Shown: in pieces, positions 7,833-16,802 of the stretch | How the letters are laid out: each line of letters begins with the position of its first letter | Numbering within the stretch: the stretch's first letter is position 1 | From: Wenyingzhuangia sp039768865 | GTDB lineage: Bacteria > Bacteroidota > Bacteroidia > Flavobacteriales > Flavobacteriaceae | Reading direction: 5' to 3' (one strand) | Length of the DNA stretch: 23,693 nucleotides | Assembly: GCF_039768865.1 (NCBI RefSeq) | Contig: NZ_JBDMZQ010000016.1 | Notes under the pieces: generated by a model | Databases searched by the model: none | What the model saw: the letters and a program-made list of their open reading frames with translations, nothing else | What the model was told of the DNA's origin: nothing | Made by a program: the position numbers and the translations under genes

Positions 7833-9143
7833 TTACGCTTCATCAACCCAATTCAACCTATCCATTTGGTTATATTGCCATGGAGCACCATTGTTTTCTA
7901 TATTCTGCATCATCGCATTTAATTCTTGAGGAGCTGCTGATTCTTCCATCACCAAGTATTGCCTCATTTCCATAATAATAGATAATGGGTCAATATTAAC
8001 AGGACATTCTTCCACACAAGCATTACAACTGGTACAAGCCCATATTTCTTCTTGAGTGACGTAACCCTCACCCAATAGCGGTTTCCCATCGTCCTTAAAA
8101 GCACCCTTGTTTGCATCTATATTTCGCCCAACTTCTTCTAGCCTGTCACGAGTTTTCATCATGATTGCTCTTGGAGACAATTCTTTACCAGTTAGGTTCG
8201 CAGGACAAACAGAGGTACAACGACCACACTCAGTACAAGTATAGGCATTCATCAATTGTACCCAATTCAAATCTGTAACATCACTGGCTCCAAATTTTTC
8301 TGGTTCGGTTTCCTCGCTAGAGGTAGCATAAGGATCTGCGTTAGGATCCATCATCAACTGAACCTCTTTTGTAACTGTTTTGTTGTTTGCAAACTGACCT
8401 TGTGGTTTTAAATTTGCATAAAAGGTATTGGGGAACGCCAATAATATATGTAGATGTTTTGAATAATAGAGGTAATTTAAAAAAGCTAAAATCCCAATAA
8501 TATGAAGCCACCATGCTGACCTTTCTATAAGATGCATTGCGCCCAAAGAAGTATCCTGAAAAAACGGAAACAAAAATTGACTGATCACATTTCCTATTCC
8601 AGACTGTTGCAGATTTACATCTGTTGCATTCATTAGCAAAAACAAGGACATCAATACCAACTCGAAATACAAAATATTATTCGCATCATTTTTTGGCCAT
8701 GAGGTCATTTCTTTACCAAAAAAACGTTTGATTTTTAATACGTTCCTTCTACACCAAAACACCGTAATCGAAACAAAGACAAGCAGTGCTAAAATTTCAA
8801 AAGTCCCAATCAGAAAGCCATAAGCACCATCTCCTATATAAGGCAAAAACAGTCTATGTGTCCCAAGTATTCCGTCTAAAATAATCTCTAAAACCTCTAT
8901 ATTAATTACAATAAAACCTATGTAAACAATAACATGTAAGAAACCAGAAAGTGGTCTTCTTACCATTTTAGATTGCCCCAAAGCTATACGAATCATATTT
9001 GCCCATCTTTCTGACTTGCGATCAGATCTATCGATTGATTTTCCAAGTCTTATATTTCGGAATAATCTTTTCACATTTTTTGTAAAAAAATAAATCCCCA
9101 ATCCCAATATGATGGTAAAAATGATATTTGGAATAAACTGCAT
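7833..9143 (-). CDS. Membrane Fe-S protein, 2x[4Fe-4S] with NarI/HdrE-like domain
   Basis: This is a 436-residue protein. Residues 1-235 contain about five to six membrane helices, with histidines H70, H204, H214, H230 and H232 at helix ends, which are candidate haem b ligands as in NarI/HdrE domains. Residues 300-382 form a dicluster ferredoxin domain with C303, C306, C309, C313 and C370, C373, C376, C380 (CTECGRCTSVCP and CTSCNACVEECP). The layout is that of a quinone-linked electron-transfer subunit: haem and quinone site in the membrane, clusters in the cytoplasm. Its natural partner is the CCG protein 46 bp downstream. It begins 5 bp after the MCE-protein gene, which implies one transcript. 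Haem binding is inferred. The physiological electron donor or acceptor is not evident. Confidence 0.87.
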   Translation of the reverse strand: MQFIPNIIFTIILGLGIYFFTKNVKRLFRNIRLGKSIDRSDRKSERWANMIRIALGQSKMVRRPLSGFLHVIVYIGFIVINIEVLEIILDGILGTHRLFLPYIGDGAYGFLIGTFEILALLVFVSITVFWCRRNVLKIKRFFGKEMTSWPKNDANNILYFELVLMSLFLLMNATDVNLQQSGIGNVISQFLFPFFQDTSLGAMHLIERSAWWLHIIGILAFLNYLYYSKHLHILLAFPNTFYANLKPQGQFANNKTVTKEVQLMMDPNADPYATSSEETEPEKFGASDVTDLNWVQLMNAYTCTECGRCTSVCPANLTGKELSPRAIMMKTRDRLEEVGRNIDANKGAFKDDGKPLLGEGYVTQEEIWACTSCNACVEECPVNIDPLSIIMEMRQYLVMEESAAPQELNAMMQNIENNGAPWQYNQMDRLNWVDEA

Positions 9144-9148
9144 ACGGT

Positions 9149-10093
9149 TTAGTTTTCTTTAGTTTTCTTGTACTTCTTTTCTTTTTTTCCAAACAAGGAA
9201 AAATGAACAAATCTTTTTGGATGCTCTTTCATGTCTCTCAACAGCTCTTCCAACTCTTTACTAGCCGCCTCAAGATTATTATACAAATCTTCGTCTTTAG
9301 CCAATTTACCTAGAGATCCTTCTCCAGTAGCTATGCCACTTGTAATCCCCTCTAAGTTGGCCACTGTTTTGTTTATCTTCTGTGATATAGACAATATTTT
9401 AACTTTGGCTAAGGAATCAGAGACTGCTTTTAAGTTGTAGCTAGTAGCCTCAACACTAGATAGTGTTTTGTTTAACTTATCATCATTATTCTTGACCAAA
9501 ACATCTATGCTTTGAGAAGTTGACACGACCGATGAAAGGACTGTGTTTATTTTTTTTATGCTTGATTGAAGTTCGGTTATTGTCTCTTCATCCAACAAGT
9601 CACTCATGCGTTTCGCGACAATCTCTATGCTACTGATGGCACTTTCCATTTTGACTTGTAAAGGATCTAATTTGGAAAATAAATCAACACTTACTTCACC
9701 TTTTAGATAATCTCCTGGGGTCGCTTTATCTCCTTGGTAAGATGGAACAATAACTAGAGACTTTCCTCCCATAATTCCATCACTAGCAATTTTGACTATT
9801 GAATTTTTTGAAAAATAAACTTGCTTCTCTACTGTAAACTCAACAATCAATTCCCCTTGGTGTTTTGGATCTTCATTAAAATAGATATCCAAAACCTTTC
9901 CTACTGAAAAACCGTTGATGCTTACTTGACTAGACTTCTGTAATCCACTGATATTACTATAGGTAACATAGTAGCTGTTCAAAGTACTGCTCAATACGTT
10001 TCTTCCTTTTAAGAAACCAAACCCCCAATAAAATAGGGCCAATACAATTAATGACGCAAAACCTACTTTTAATTCCCTGTAATTTCTTTTCAT
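9149..10093 (-). CDS. MCE/MlaD-family lipid-transport protein
   Basis: This 314-residue protein has one N-terminal membrane anchor (about residues 9-28, inside MKRNYRELKVGFASLIVLALF) and an MCE domain (about 37-115, containing NISGLQKSSQVSINGFSVGKVLDI). A long helical region of about 140-300 residues follows, with heptad-like spacing, and then a lysine-rich tail. MCE proteins form hexameric rings or tubes that carry phospholipids between inner and outer membranes with an MlaE/MlaF-type ABC transporter. No permease or ATPase gene is in the window, so the transporter partners are elsewhere. It lies 16 bp after the amidase gene and 5 bp before the Fe-S gene, inside one operon. The cargo is unknown. 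Confidence 0.88.
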   Translation of the reverse strand: MKRNYRELKVGFASLIVLALFYWGFGFLKGRNVLSSTLNSYYVTYSNISGLQKSSQVSINGFSVGKVLDIYFNEDPKHQGELIVEFTVEKQVYFSKNSIVKIASDGIMGGKSLVIVPSYQGDKATPGDYLKGEVSVDLFSKLDPLQVKMESAISSIEIVAKRMSDLLDEETITELQSSIKKINTVLSSVVSTSQSIDVLVKNNDDKLNKTLSSVEATSYNLKAVSDSLAKVKILSISQKINKTVANLEGITSGIATGEGSLGKLAKDEDLYNNLEAASKELEELLRDMKEHPKRFVHFSLFGKKEKKYKKTKEN

Positions 10094-10109
10094 ACAACGA
10101 AAATACGAA

Positions 10110-11528
10110 TTATTTAATTTGTTTGAGTTTAAACGCTTCTTTTAACGAAATTCTTTTGTTATTTAGAAAAGCTACAATCAATGCTGATCTGTAATTCTTA
10201 GACTTTGCCGTCTCCAAATATTTTAACACTCGACCATAACTATTTGTTCTACCCAAATAATATTTATAATACTTTCCTACCTTCACAATTTCTACTCCTT
10301 TTAGTCCTTTGAAATTAGAAGGCTTAGTGCTCACTTTGTTGGTGGATGAAGCGATCTGAACTTTAAAATACACATCGTCCACAGTAAGTCTCTCTGATTT
10401 TTTTGAAAAAACATCTTGTTTTATCTCTTTGTTAATACCGACAATAAAAGCAGAATTATACCCTTTTGACTTTACTAAAACCAGCGCATTATTGGCCTGT
10501 TGCTCGGTATCATAATCTCCTAAAAAGTATTTATAGAGACCTCCAACTCCTTCTCTTTTTATTTTTTTAAGGCCCTTAAAATTGTAGGAGGAAGTACTAA
10601 TTCTATTTTTACTTGCTGCAACTTGAACTCTATACAGTTTATTTTTTGAGGAACTTCTTACAAAACTATTGGTTGCCGTACTGATTGTATTACCCTCGTA
10701 AAAATCGTCTTCTGCAACATTTATTTTTTGAATTTTATAATATTCTAAAATGGCTTTACATATAGACTGAGCAACTTGATTTTGACCCACAGACGAACTC
10801 AAGTACTTCCCTTCAGTCTTGTTCGATAAAAAACCTGTTTCAACCAATACACTTGGCATATAACTTTGATATAATACAACAAATGCTCCTTGTTTCACTC
10901 CTCTATTACTCCTCTTTAAAGAAGTTTCAAAATCTGACTGTATCAAGTTTGCTAGCAGTAAACTTTGATCCAGATTTTCCTCTTGCTCTAATGAAAGTCC
11001 TATGATAGAGGTCGGATTACTTGGATTAAACCCCTGGTAACGTTCTTTATAGTTGTCTTCCATTAATATCACTTCATTTTCCGCTTTAGCAACCCTAAAA
11101 TTTCTATCATTTCCTTTTAAAGAGAGCACATAGGTCTCTGTCCCAAAAGGTTTCGTCGAGCCGTTAGCATTACAATGAACAGACACAAACAAGTCTGCAT
11201 CGGCCTCGTTTGCAATATTTCCTCTTTTCCACAAGTCAACCAAAACGTCTGTTTTTCTGGTGTAAATAACTTTCACTCCTTGTTGTTTCTCAAGCAGCCT
11301 TCCCGTTTTTAAAACAATACTTAAAGCGACATCTTTTTCAAAATGAGTTCCGTGTTTACCACCACAACCAACATCTTTACCTCCATGACCAGCATCGAGT
11401 ACTACTGTAAACCTTTGATTTTTCTGAGCATAAGTATTCGTGAAATTAATGGTGAAAAAAAGAAGGATGCATATAGCTCTCTGTATTTTATAAAACTTCT
11501 GAGATTTAAATGTTGGAATCAATTTCAT
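10110..11528 (-). CDS. N-acetylmuramoyl-L-alanine amidase with two SPOR repeats
   Basis: This secreted zinc amidase of the Amidase_3 (AmiA/B/C) family cuts the bond between MurNAc and L-Ala in peptidoglycan, typically for septum splitting. The 472-residue protein has a signal peptide (cleavage expected after TYA, near residue 34). Its catalytic domain carries zinc ligands H48 (DAGHGG), E64 (HFEKD) and H118 (SVHCNA) and catalytic E230 (VLVETGFLS). Residues 298-366 and 387-455 are two SPOR-like repeats of similar sequence (YRVQVAASKN..., FKVQIASSTN...), which bind denuded glycan at division sites. The ATG at 11528 is preferred over the TTG just before it. It is the first gene of the minus-strand run and is divergent from lptD with 37 bp between starts. 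Confidence 0.93.
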   Translation of the reverse strand: MKLIPTFKSQKFYKIQRAICILLFFTINFTNTYAQKNQRFTVVLDAGHGGKDVGCGGKHGTHFEKDVALSIVLKTGRLLEKQQGVKVIYTRKTDVLVDLWKRGNIANEADADLFVSVHCNANGSTKPFGTETYVLSLKGNDRNFRVAKAENEVILMEDNYKERYQGFNPSNPTSIIGLSLEQEENLDQSLLLANLIQSDFETSLKRSNRGVKQGAFVVLYQSYMPSVLVETGFLSNKTEGKYLSSSVGQNQVAQSICKAILEYYKIQKINVAEDDFYEGNTISTATNSFVRSSSKNKLYRVQVAASKNRISTSSYNFKGLKKIKREGVGGLYKYFLGDYDTEQQANNALVLVKSKGYNSAFIVGINKEIKQDVFSKKSERLTVDDVYFKVQIASSTNKVSTKPSNFKGLKGVEIVKVGKYYKYYLGRTNSYGRVLKYLETAKSKNYRSALIVAFLNNKRISLKEAFKLKQIK

Positions 11529-11542
11529 CAATAAAATTTAAT

Positions 11543-11550
11543 TATTTTTG
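11543..11550 (+). promoter_or_regulatory. Putative -7 element of lptD
   Basis: TATTTTTG matches TAnnTTTG and lies 15 nt before the ATG at 11566. The nearest upstream TTG (11513-11515) is 27 nt away, longer than the usual 19-21, so the call is weak. The site lies within the 37-bp gap shared with the divergent amidase gene. Confidence 0.35.
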
Positions 11551-11560
11551 GACTTTTGAT

Positions 11561-11578
11561 TGTGCATGCATATGCACA
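11561..11578. repeat. Inverted repeat over the lptD start codon
   Basis: TGTGCAT (11561-11567) and ATGCACA (11572-11578) are perfect inverted arms around a 4-nt spacer. Both candidate lptD ATGs (11566 and 11572) fall inside it. It lies next to the 37-bp divergent gap with the amidase gene, so it could be an operator or an mRNA hairpin limiting translation. It is purely a sequence observation. Confidence 0.4.
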
Positions 11579-14307
11579 AGCATCATCTCACAAAAATAGA
11601 ACATAAAGCATTGCAAACAAACAGACTCTATATTCTTTTATTCGTTTTATTAACAGCGTTTAGTGTTCTTACCTCTGAAGCTCAAAATAAAATGAAGGAA
11701 AACGTTGAAATGCCTCAAGAAATTGATTCTATCATTCAGCAAGATGTCGCCTCTAAACTTGTAAATGACAGTATTGTTTTTACTCAAAACGATAGTCTCC
11801 AATTGCAGAAAAAAGATAGCATTATCGCTCCAAAAAAGAAAGGAGCTATTGAATACATTATCGAACATACTGCTGAGGATTATATTGTAGAAGATTTACC
11901 CAATAAGAAAGTCGACCTTTATGGAAAAGCTCATGTTGTTTATGGAGAAAATGATATTACCGCAGGGAAAATTTTAATTGATTACAAAACGAATACCGTT
12001 ATCGCAAAAGGTATCCCTGATGAAAACGGTAAATACACTCAGCTACCCGTGTTCAAAACTACAGGTAACGAAAGCACTCAAGATTCTTTGATTTTTAACT
12101 ACAAAACCAAAAAGGCTGTCATCTACGGTTTAGAAACTGTGCAAGATGGAATCAATACGTTGGGCGAAAGAACAAAAAGAGTAAATGACTCAACAATCTT
12201 TATTCGCAATATAATTTTTACCACCTCAGACCCAAGAAATCCTGATTACTATTTAAAAACTACCAAAGCAAAAGTAGTTCCTGGAAAGAAAATCATTACT
12301 GGATCCACAAATTTGGTCATTGCTGATGTACCTACTCCAGCCATCTTTCCATTTGCTTATTTTCCTTTGACCAAAAATAGAACATCTGGGGTTATTTTCC
12401 CCACCTATGGTGAATCGGCAAACCAAGGTTTCTTTTTGCAGAACGGTGGTTATTACTTAGCACTAAACGATTATTTTGACTTAAAGGTGACTGGTGACAT
12501 TTATTCCAACAGCAGTTGGGGTATCAATGTGGCCTCTAATTATAAATTAAAATATAAATTTAGTGGAAATTTTAGTTTTAACTACGACAATTTAATTAGC
12601 GGTATTGAGGGCTTCTCTAGTTATAGCGAAGCTAAAAACTTCAATATAAGATGGTCTCACAGCCAGGATTCTAAAGCTTCTCCAAATAGTAGATTTTCTG
12701 CGTCAGTAAACTTAGGAAGTAGTCAATATTTTAGACAATCCGTAAATGAAACCAATACAGGTATGGGATTAACCAACACCCTTAGTTCTTCTGTATCATT
12801 TTACAAAAATTTTGTTGGCACCCCTTTTAGCTTGAATCTATCTGCAAACCACAGACAGAACACGAATACTAAAACCGTATACCTAACGCTGCCCTCCTTA
12901 CAGTTAAATATGGATAGGCTATTTCCATTTGCACCAAAAAGTGGATCGCAAAAAAATGCTTTCCAAAAAATTGGACTGACTTACTCCTTTAAAGCAGAAA
13001 ATAAAATAGAGACAACCGAAGATGATTTTTTTAGTAGTAAGATGTTTGATAGCGCACAAAATGGAGCGCAGCACAACCTTGGTCTTAGTACAAACATGAA
13101 ACTCTTCAAATATTTTTCTTTGTCTCCTAGTATGAACTATAAAGAGGTATGGTACTCCGAAAAAATACACAAAGAATATGTAGAAACTGAACAGAAAGTT
13201 GTTACCCAAACCCTTTCAGGCTTTAGCGCTTTTAGAGATTATAGTGCCTCAACATCTATAAGCACAACCATCTATGGTATGTTTAAATTTAAAAACAGTA
13301 AGCTAAAAGCAATAAGACACACTATTAGACCTTCCATATCATATACCTATAGACCAGATTTTGGATTTTATTACGAAGAGGTACCTGAAAACGCAGATGC
13401 CACAAGCTTTGAAACCTACTCTAGATTTGACAATGGTATCTATGGTACTCCCTCAAGGGGTACAGCAAACTCATTAGGGTTTAGCATCGCTAATTCTTTA
13501 GAAGGAAAAATGAAAAACAAAGAAGATCCAGAGGGGGAGGACATCAAAGTCAATCTTTTAAACTCCTTAAATCTTAGCAGTAATTACAATTTTAAGGCAG
13601 ATGAATTTAAACTATCACCTGTAAACATTAGTGCTGGAACTACATTGTTTAAGAAAATGAATGTAAATTTTGGTACTTCTCTTGATCCCTACGCACTGGA
13701 TGTTAACAATAGAAGAATTAATCAATACAATTTTAAAAACGGGGGAGCATTATTTAGAATGACTAGAGCAAACTTTACTACGAGTTACGCTATCTCCAAT
13801 GATGATTTCTCTAAAGACATTGAAGAGACTGAGAAAAAAGATAATGAGGAAGAGGACACCGCATACGACCAAGATTTATTTGGTGCCAACAACCCCAACT
13901 CGAATGATTTCTCTGTTAAACCTCAAAACGAACCTAAAGAGCAAAAAGACATCACCAATTTGCCTCAATACATTTCTGCAATGCCTTGGAGCTTGAGACT
14001 CTCCTTCTCGACCAACTACGCAAATAGCCAAAGGCAAAATAAAATATCTTCAGCTTCTTTAATGTTTTCAGGAGATATTGTATTGAGCCCAGGATGGCAA
14101 GTAGGAGCGTCGTCTGGTTATGATTTTATCAACAAAGGATTCTCGTATACAAACCTAAGATTCACAAGAGACTTAAGAAGCTGGAGCATGAACTTTAACT
14201 GGGTTCCTCTTGGAAACTACAGTTCATACTACTTTTTTATTGGGGTAACATCTTCTGTACTTAGCGACTTGAAATGGGATAAAAGAAAGACTAACTACGA
14301 TTATTAA
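11566..14307 (+). CDS. lptD: LPS assembly outer-membrane protein LptD
   Basis: LptD is the outer-membrane barrel that inserts lipopolysaccharide into the outer leaflet. The 913-residue protein has a signal sequence (hydrophobic core LYILLFVLLTAFSVL, then SEAQ). Its periplasmic OstA/LptA-like beta-jellyroll of repeated strands (about 75-200) contains VDLYGKAHVVYGENDITAGKILIDY. A large beta-barrel runs to the C-terminus with frequent aromatic-polar alternation. This is the Bacteroidota form, about 900 residues, which lacks the cysteine pattern of E. coli LptD. An acidic insert (about 760-800) rich in E, K and N probably forms a long loop. The start is ambiguous between ATGs at 11566 and 11572; an upstream TTG at 11560 is unlikely. 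The stop overlaps that of cdaA by 4 nt, convergently. Confidence 0.88.
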   Translation: MHMHKHHLTKIEHKALQTNRLYILLFVLLTAFSVLTSEAQNKMKENVEMPQEIDSIIQQDVASKLVNDSIVFTQNDSLQLQKKDSIIAPKKKGAIEYIIEHTAEDYIVEDLPNKKVDLYGKAHVVYGENDITAGKILIDYKTNTVIAKGIPDENGKYTQLPVFKTTGNESTQDSLIFNYKTKKAVIYGLETVQDGINTLGERTKRVNDSTIFIRNIIFTTSDPRNPDYYLKTTKAKVVPGKKIITGSTNLVIADVPTPAIFPFAYFPLTKNRTSGVIFPTYGESANQGFFLQNGGYYLALNDYFDLKVTGDIYSNSSWGINVASNYKLKYKFSGNFSFNYDNLISGIEGFSSYSEAKNFNIRWSHSQDSKASPNSRFSASVNLGSSQYFRQSVNETNTGMGLTNTLSSSVSFYKNFVGTPFSLNLSANHRQNTNTKTVYLTLPSLQLNMDRLFPFAPKSGSQKNAFQKIGLTYSFKAENKIETTEDDFFSSKMFDSAQNGAQHNLGLSTNMKLFKYFSLSPSMNYKEVWYSEKIHKEYVETEQKVVTQTLSGFSAFRDYSASTSISTTIYGMFKFKNSKLKAIRHTIRPSISYTYRPDFGFYYEEVPENADATSFETYSRFDNGIYGTPSRGTANSLGFSIANSLEGKMKNKEDPEGEDIKVNLLNSLNLSSNYNFKADEFKLSPVNISAGTTLFKKMNVNFGTSLDPYALDVNNRRINQYNFKNGGALFRMTRANFTTSYAISNDDFSKDIEETEKKDNEEEDTAYDQDLFGANNPNSNDFSVKPQNEPKEQKDITNLPQYISAMPWSLRLSFSTNYANSQRQNKISSASLMFSGDIVLSPGWQVGASSGYDFINKGFSYTNLRFTRDLRSWSMNFNWVPLGNYSSYYFFIGVTSSVLSDLKWDKRKTNYDY

Positions 14308-15077
14308 CTCAAGTACATCTTTATTTTTTCTTGTAATTCGTTAGTGGTCGAATACAATTCGAACTCACCATCAACAATAAAAGAAATCTCTCCTGTTTCC
14401 TCAGAAACAACAAGACAGATGGCGTCTGTTTTTTCTGTTACCCCGATAGCAGCTCTATGTCTAAGACCAAATCTGCTAGGCATTTTATTTTCTGACAAAG
14501 GCAAAACCACTCTAGTCGCAACCACAAAATTTTCTTTAACGACTATCGCTCCATCATGTAAGGGGCTGTTTTTGTAAAAAATACTTTCTAATATCGGTAC
14601 ATTGATCTCTACATTCATGGCATCTCCCTTCTCCTTTAAAAAATCTAAACTATTGTTTCTTTCCAGAACAATAAGAGCTCCCGTTCTTGAGACTCCAAAT
14701 TTTTCACAAGCCATCACCAAACTGTTGATATCTAAATCAATTGAAATTTCTGCTTTTAAAAACTTTAATTGATTGATGAAATTTCTTTTATTACTAAAAT
14801 TAGTAGACCCCAACATCAATAAAAACTTTCTCATCTCTGGATGAAAAATAATAATCAACGCAATCGCTCCTCCGCTTATTAGGGTTCCTAATAATGAACT
14901 AAACATTTCCATATGCAACGCTTGGGTGACTTTATATATTAAGAACACAATCGCAATACCAATGAAAATATTAATTGCAACGGTTCCTTTTAACAACTTG
15001 TATACATTGAAAAGTAAAAAAGCAACTAAAAGAATGTCTAAAACATCAATAAAGGTAAATTCCAAAAAACTAAACAC
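14304..15077 (-). CDS. cdaA: Diadenylate cyclase CdaA (c-di-AMP synthase)
   Basis: CdaA condenses two ATP into cyclic di-AMP, a second messenger tied to potassium, osmotic and cell-wall control. The 257-residue protein has three N-terminal membrane helices (about 11-30, 34-51, 63-80), then a DAC domain with both catalytic motifs, DGA at 175-177 (PLHDGAIVV) and RHR at 206-208 (GLRHRAAIG). Length and layout are those of CdaA rather than DisA. The start is taken as GTG at 15077, since no ATG lies at the family's usual position; a TTG four codons later is an alternative. It converges on lptD with a 4-nt stop overlap and is divergent from the small membrane protein at 15180. The regulators CdaR and GlmM are not in the window. 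Confidence 0.95.
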   Translation of the reverse strand: MFSFLEFTFIDVLDILLVAFLLFNVYKLLKGTVAINIFIGIAIVFLIYKVTQALHMEMFSSLLGTLISGGAIALIIIFHPEMRKFLLMLGSTNFSNKRNFINQLKFLKAEISIDLDINSLVMACEKFGVSRTGALIVLERNNSLDFLKEKGDAMNVEINVPILESIFYKNSPLHDGAIVVKENFVVATRVVLPLSENKMPSRFGLRHRAAIGVTEKTDAICLVVSEETGEISFIVDGEFELYSTTNELQEKIKMYLS

Positions 15078-15132
15078 AGGCCTATTTTTATAATACTTGT
15101 CTAAAAGTAATCATTTTTAAAGAAATTCATAT

Positions 15133-15163
15133 TTTGATTCCAAAAAACTAACATTTATATTCG
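15133..15163 (+). promoter_or_regulatory. Putative promoter of the 15180 gene
   Basis: TTTG (15133-15136), a 19-nt spacer and TATATTCG (15156-15163) match the Bacteroidota promoter pattern, with one mismatch in the downstream element. The inferred transcription start is within about 10 nt of the ATG at 15180, a short leader as is common in this phylum. Confidence 0.5.
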
Positions 15164-15179
15164 CTTAAAATACACGATC

Positions 15180-15695
15180 ATGAATGAAATCACTGAGATA
15201 CTTAAGTATACCGTCCCGGCAATGATAACAGGAGGAATTGCTGCATACTTTTTAAAACAATATCTCTCTTTAGAGCATAGCAAACGTAAATTTGAACTTC
15301 TAAACGATAAAAAAAAACAGAGTTTGCCCATAAGACTTCAAGCTTATGAGAGAATGATCCTATTTTTAGACCGTACAAGTATGACTAACATTGCGAGTAG
15401 AATAGAGCCTGAACAAACAAATAAAATTGAATACGCAAAACGATTGATCTTACAAATAAACTCTGAATATGAGCATAATTTAGCTCAACAAATATATGTT
15501 AGTGAAGAATGCTGGACAATGATAAACAACACCAAAACGACCATTCTAAACAACATTACCGCTTGTAGCATGCAAGATGATCTTAAAAGCGGAAAAGACC
15601 TCCAACAAGAACTCATAAAATTAGGCCTAGAAGGTCTTTCCTCTACACAAATAGCACAACAATACATCCAAAGAGAAGTCAAAAGCATCCTCTAA
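15180..15695 (+). CDS. Membrane-anchored protein of unknown function
   Basis: I cannot assign a function. The 171-residue protein has one N-terminal hydrophobic segment (about residues 10-26, VPAMITGGIAAYFL) followed by a charged, mostly helical cytoplasmic-type domain with the block KKKQSLPIRLQAYERMILFLDR at about 44-65. No catalytic motif is visible. I recall similar single-pass proteins of about 170-180 residues in many Flavobacteriia, annotated only as a domain of unknown function. It has its own promoter, is divergent from cdaA (102 bp between starts) and converges on btuG with a 41-bp gap. The N-terminal anchor and helical tail would suit a scaffold or membrane-associated adaptor, but that is a guess. 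Confidence 0.75.
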   Translation: MNEITEILKYTVPAMITGGIAAYFLKQYLSLEHSKRKFELLNDKKKQSLPIRLQAYERMILFLDRTSMTNIASRIEPEQTNKIEYAKRLILQINSEYEHNLAQQIYVSEECWTMINNTKTTILNNITACSMQDDLKSGKDLQQELIKLGLEGLSSTQIAQQYIQREVKSIL

Positions 15696-15736
15696 GTTTT
15701 TGCATTTTGGCCTAAGGGCTTAAAAAAGTCTTTACA

Positions 15737-16792
15737 TCAGTCTCTCAAATATATTTTGGAAGCACCCAAAGCCACTTTGGTCGTAAACGTTTGTTCTTGA
15801 GTCTCTAAATCGAAAACATAAAAACTGCTTTGTGCTGTATAATTTGGCTCTACCCCATAAAGGCGTCCATACTTTACATCCATACCATACAAATTTTGAG
15901 CGATTAAAACCGTCGCAGATAAGACCTCATCATTCTCATTAATTTTAAATACTTTCCCTTCAGCATAATAGTAGATCTCTCCGGCATCAAAGACCATCAA
16001 ACTCGGGTGTTCTCCTTCCTTAAAAGGCAATGAAGAAATTACAGTATTGCTAGTCACATCAATCGTTTGAATTGCTCCAACAGTATGCCCTTCGATAGAC
16101 CAATCAGTAGGGTTATAAATGGTGTTCCCTTCAGACAAAACAACTAAATTATCGTGGCTGTTAAAAAACAATTCGTCAGGATTATCTTCTACCTTGATTT
16201 CAGAAACACTGTCAGACAAAGTATCAATAATAGAAATGATGTTATTCGTGCCATAAGCTCCTTTATGAGAAACATATAATTTATTTCCTTTTGAGATTAT
16301 ACGCTCTGGACCATTACCTACTGAAATTGTTTTTTCTACTTTATTATTGCTAAGATCAACAACCGCAATAAAATCATCTGTCGTATTATAGGGATCACCC
16401 CAGTTGGTCACATAACCTTTCTCACCTATTACCGTCATAAAACGGGGCGTTTTTAAGTCCTCTTTAATTTCACCTGTTTTGATAAAAGAACTTTTATCAA
16501 CAACAGAAATGGTGTTGGTATTGTCCACAATAATATACGCACTGATTTCACTGAAAGCTATAGATTGCAAAAAAGTTCCCAGCTGTACACCATTGGCACT
16601 TAGATAAATAAATTGATGCTTTGCAGATTGATCTGATGACAAATAGGTTACAGAACCGGTTCCTGCTCCCGACCCTTCTCCACTGATCAAAATCCCCGTC
16701 GTATAATCTCTTTCAACTAAAGTTATAGAATCTTGATGACAAGACACTAGACTAAACACGACCACTAAAAGTATTATTAATTGTTTGTACAT
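15737..16792 (-). CDS. btuG: Beta-propeller lipoprotein, BtuG-like cobalamin binder
   Basis: This 351-residue protein has a lipoprotein signal (lipobox SLVSC, lipidated Cys18) and then repeating blade-like units of about 45 residues (for example NTISVVDKSSFIKTGEI, DFIAVVDLSNNKVEKTISVGNGPERI, NIISIIDTLSDSVSEI), as in YncE/DUF5074 seven-bladed propellers. In Bacteroides thetaiotaomicron, BtuG is a surface propeller lipoprotein that captures cobalamin with very high affinity and caps BtuB. Here the gene begins 10 bp after a riboswitch-controlled btuB-like gene, the same arrangement. I infer the BtuG role from fold and context; cobalamin-contact residues cannot be checked by eye. It shares the btuB riboswitch transcript. 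Confidence 0.72.
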   Translation of the reverse strand: MYKQLIILLVVVFSLVSCHQDSITLVERDYTTGILISGEGSGAGTGSVTYLSSDQSAKHQFIYLSANGVQLGTFLQSIAFSEISAYIIVDNTNTISVVDKSSFIKTGEIKEDLKTPRFMTVIGEKGYVTNWGDPYNTTDDFIAVVDLSNNKVEKTISVGNGPERIISKGNKLYVSHKGAYGTNNIISIIDTLSDSVSEIKVEDNPDELFFNSHDNLVVLSEGNTIYNPTDWSIEGHTVGAIQTIDVTSNTVISSLPFKEGEHPSLMVFDAGEIYYYAEGKVFKINENDEVLSATVLIAQNLYGMDVKYGRLYGVEPNYTAQSSFYVFDLETQEQTFTTKVALGASKIYLRD

Positions 16793-16802
16793 TCTAATTT
16801 AT

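Noticed and set aside
15696..15736. Bidirectional terminator between the 15180 gene and btuG
   Set aside because: CCT-A-AGG is the only pairing near the A-run and is too short for a convincing stem.
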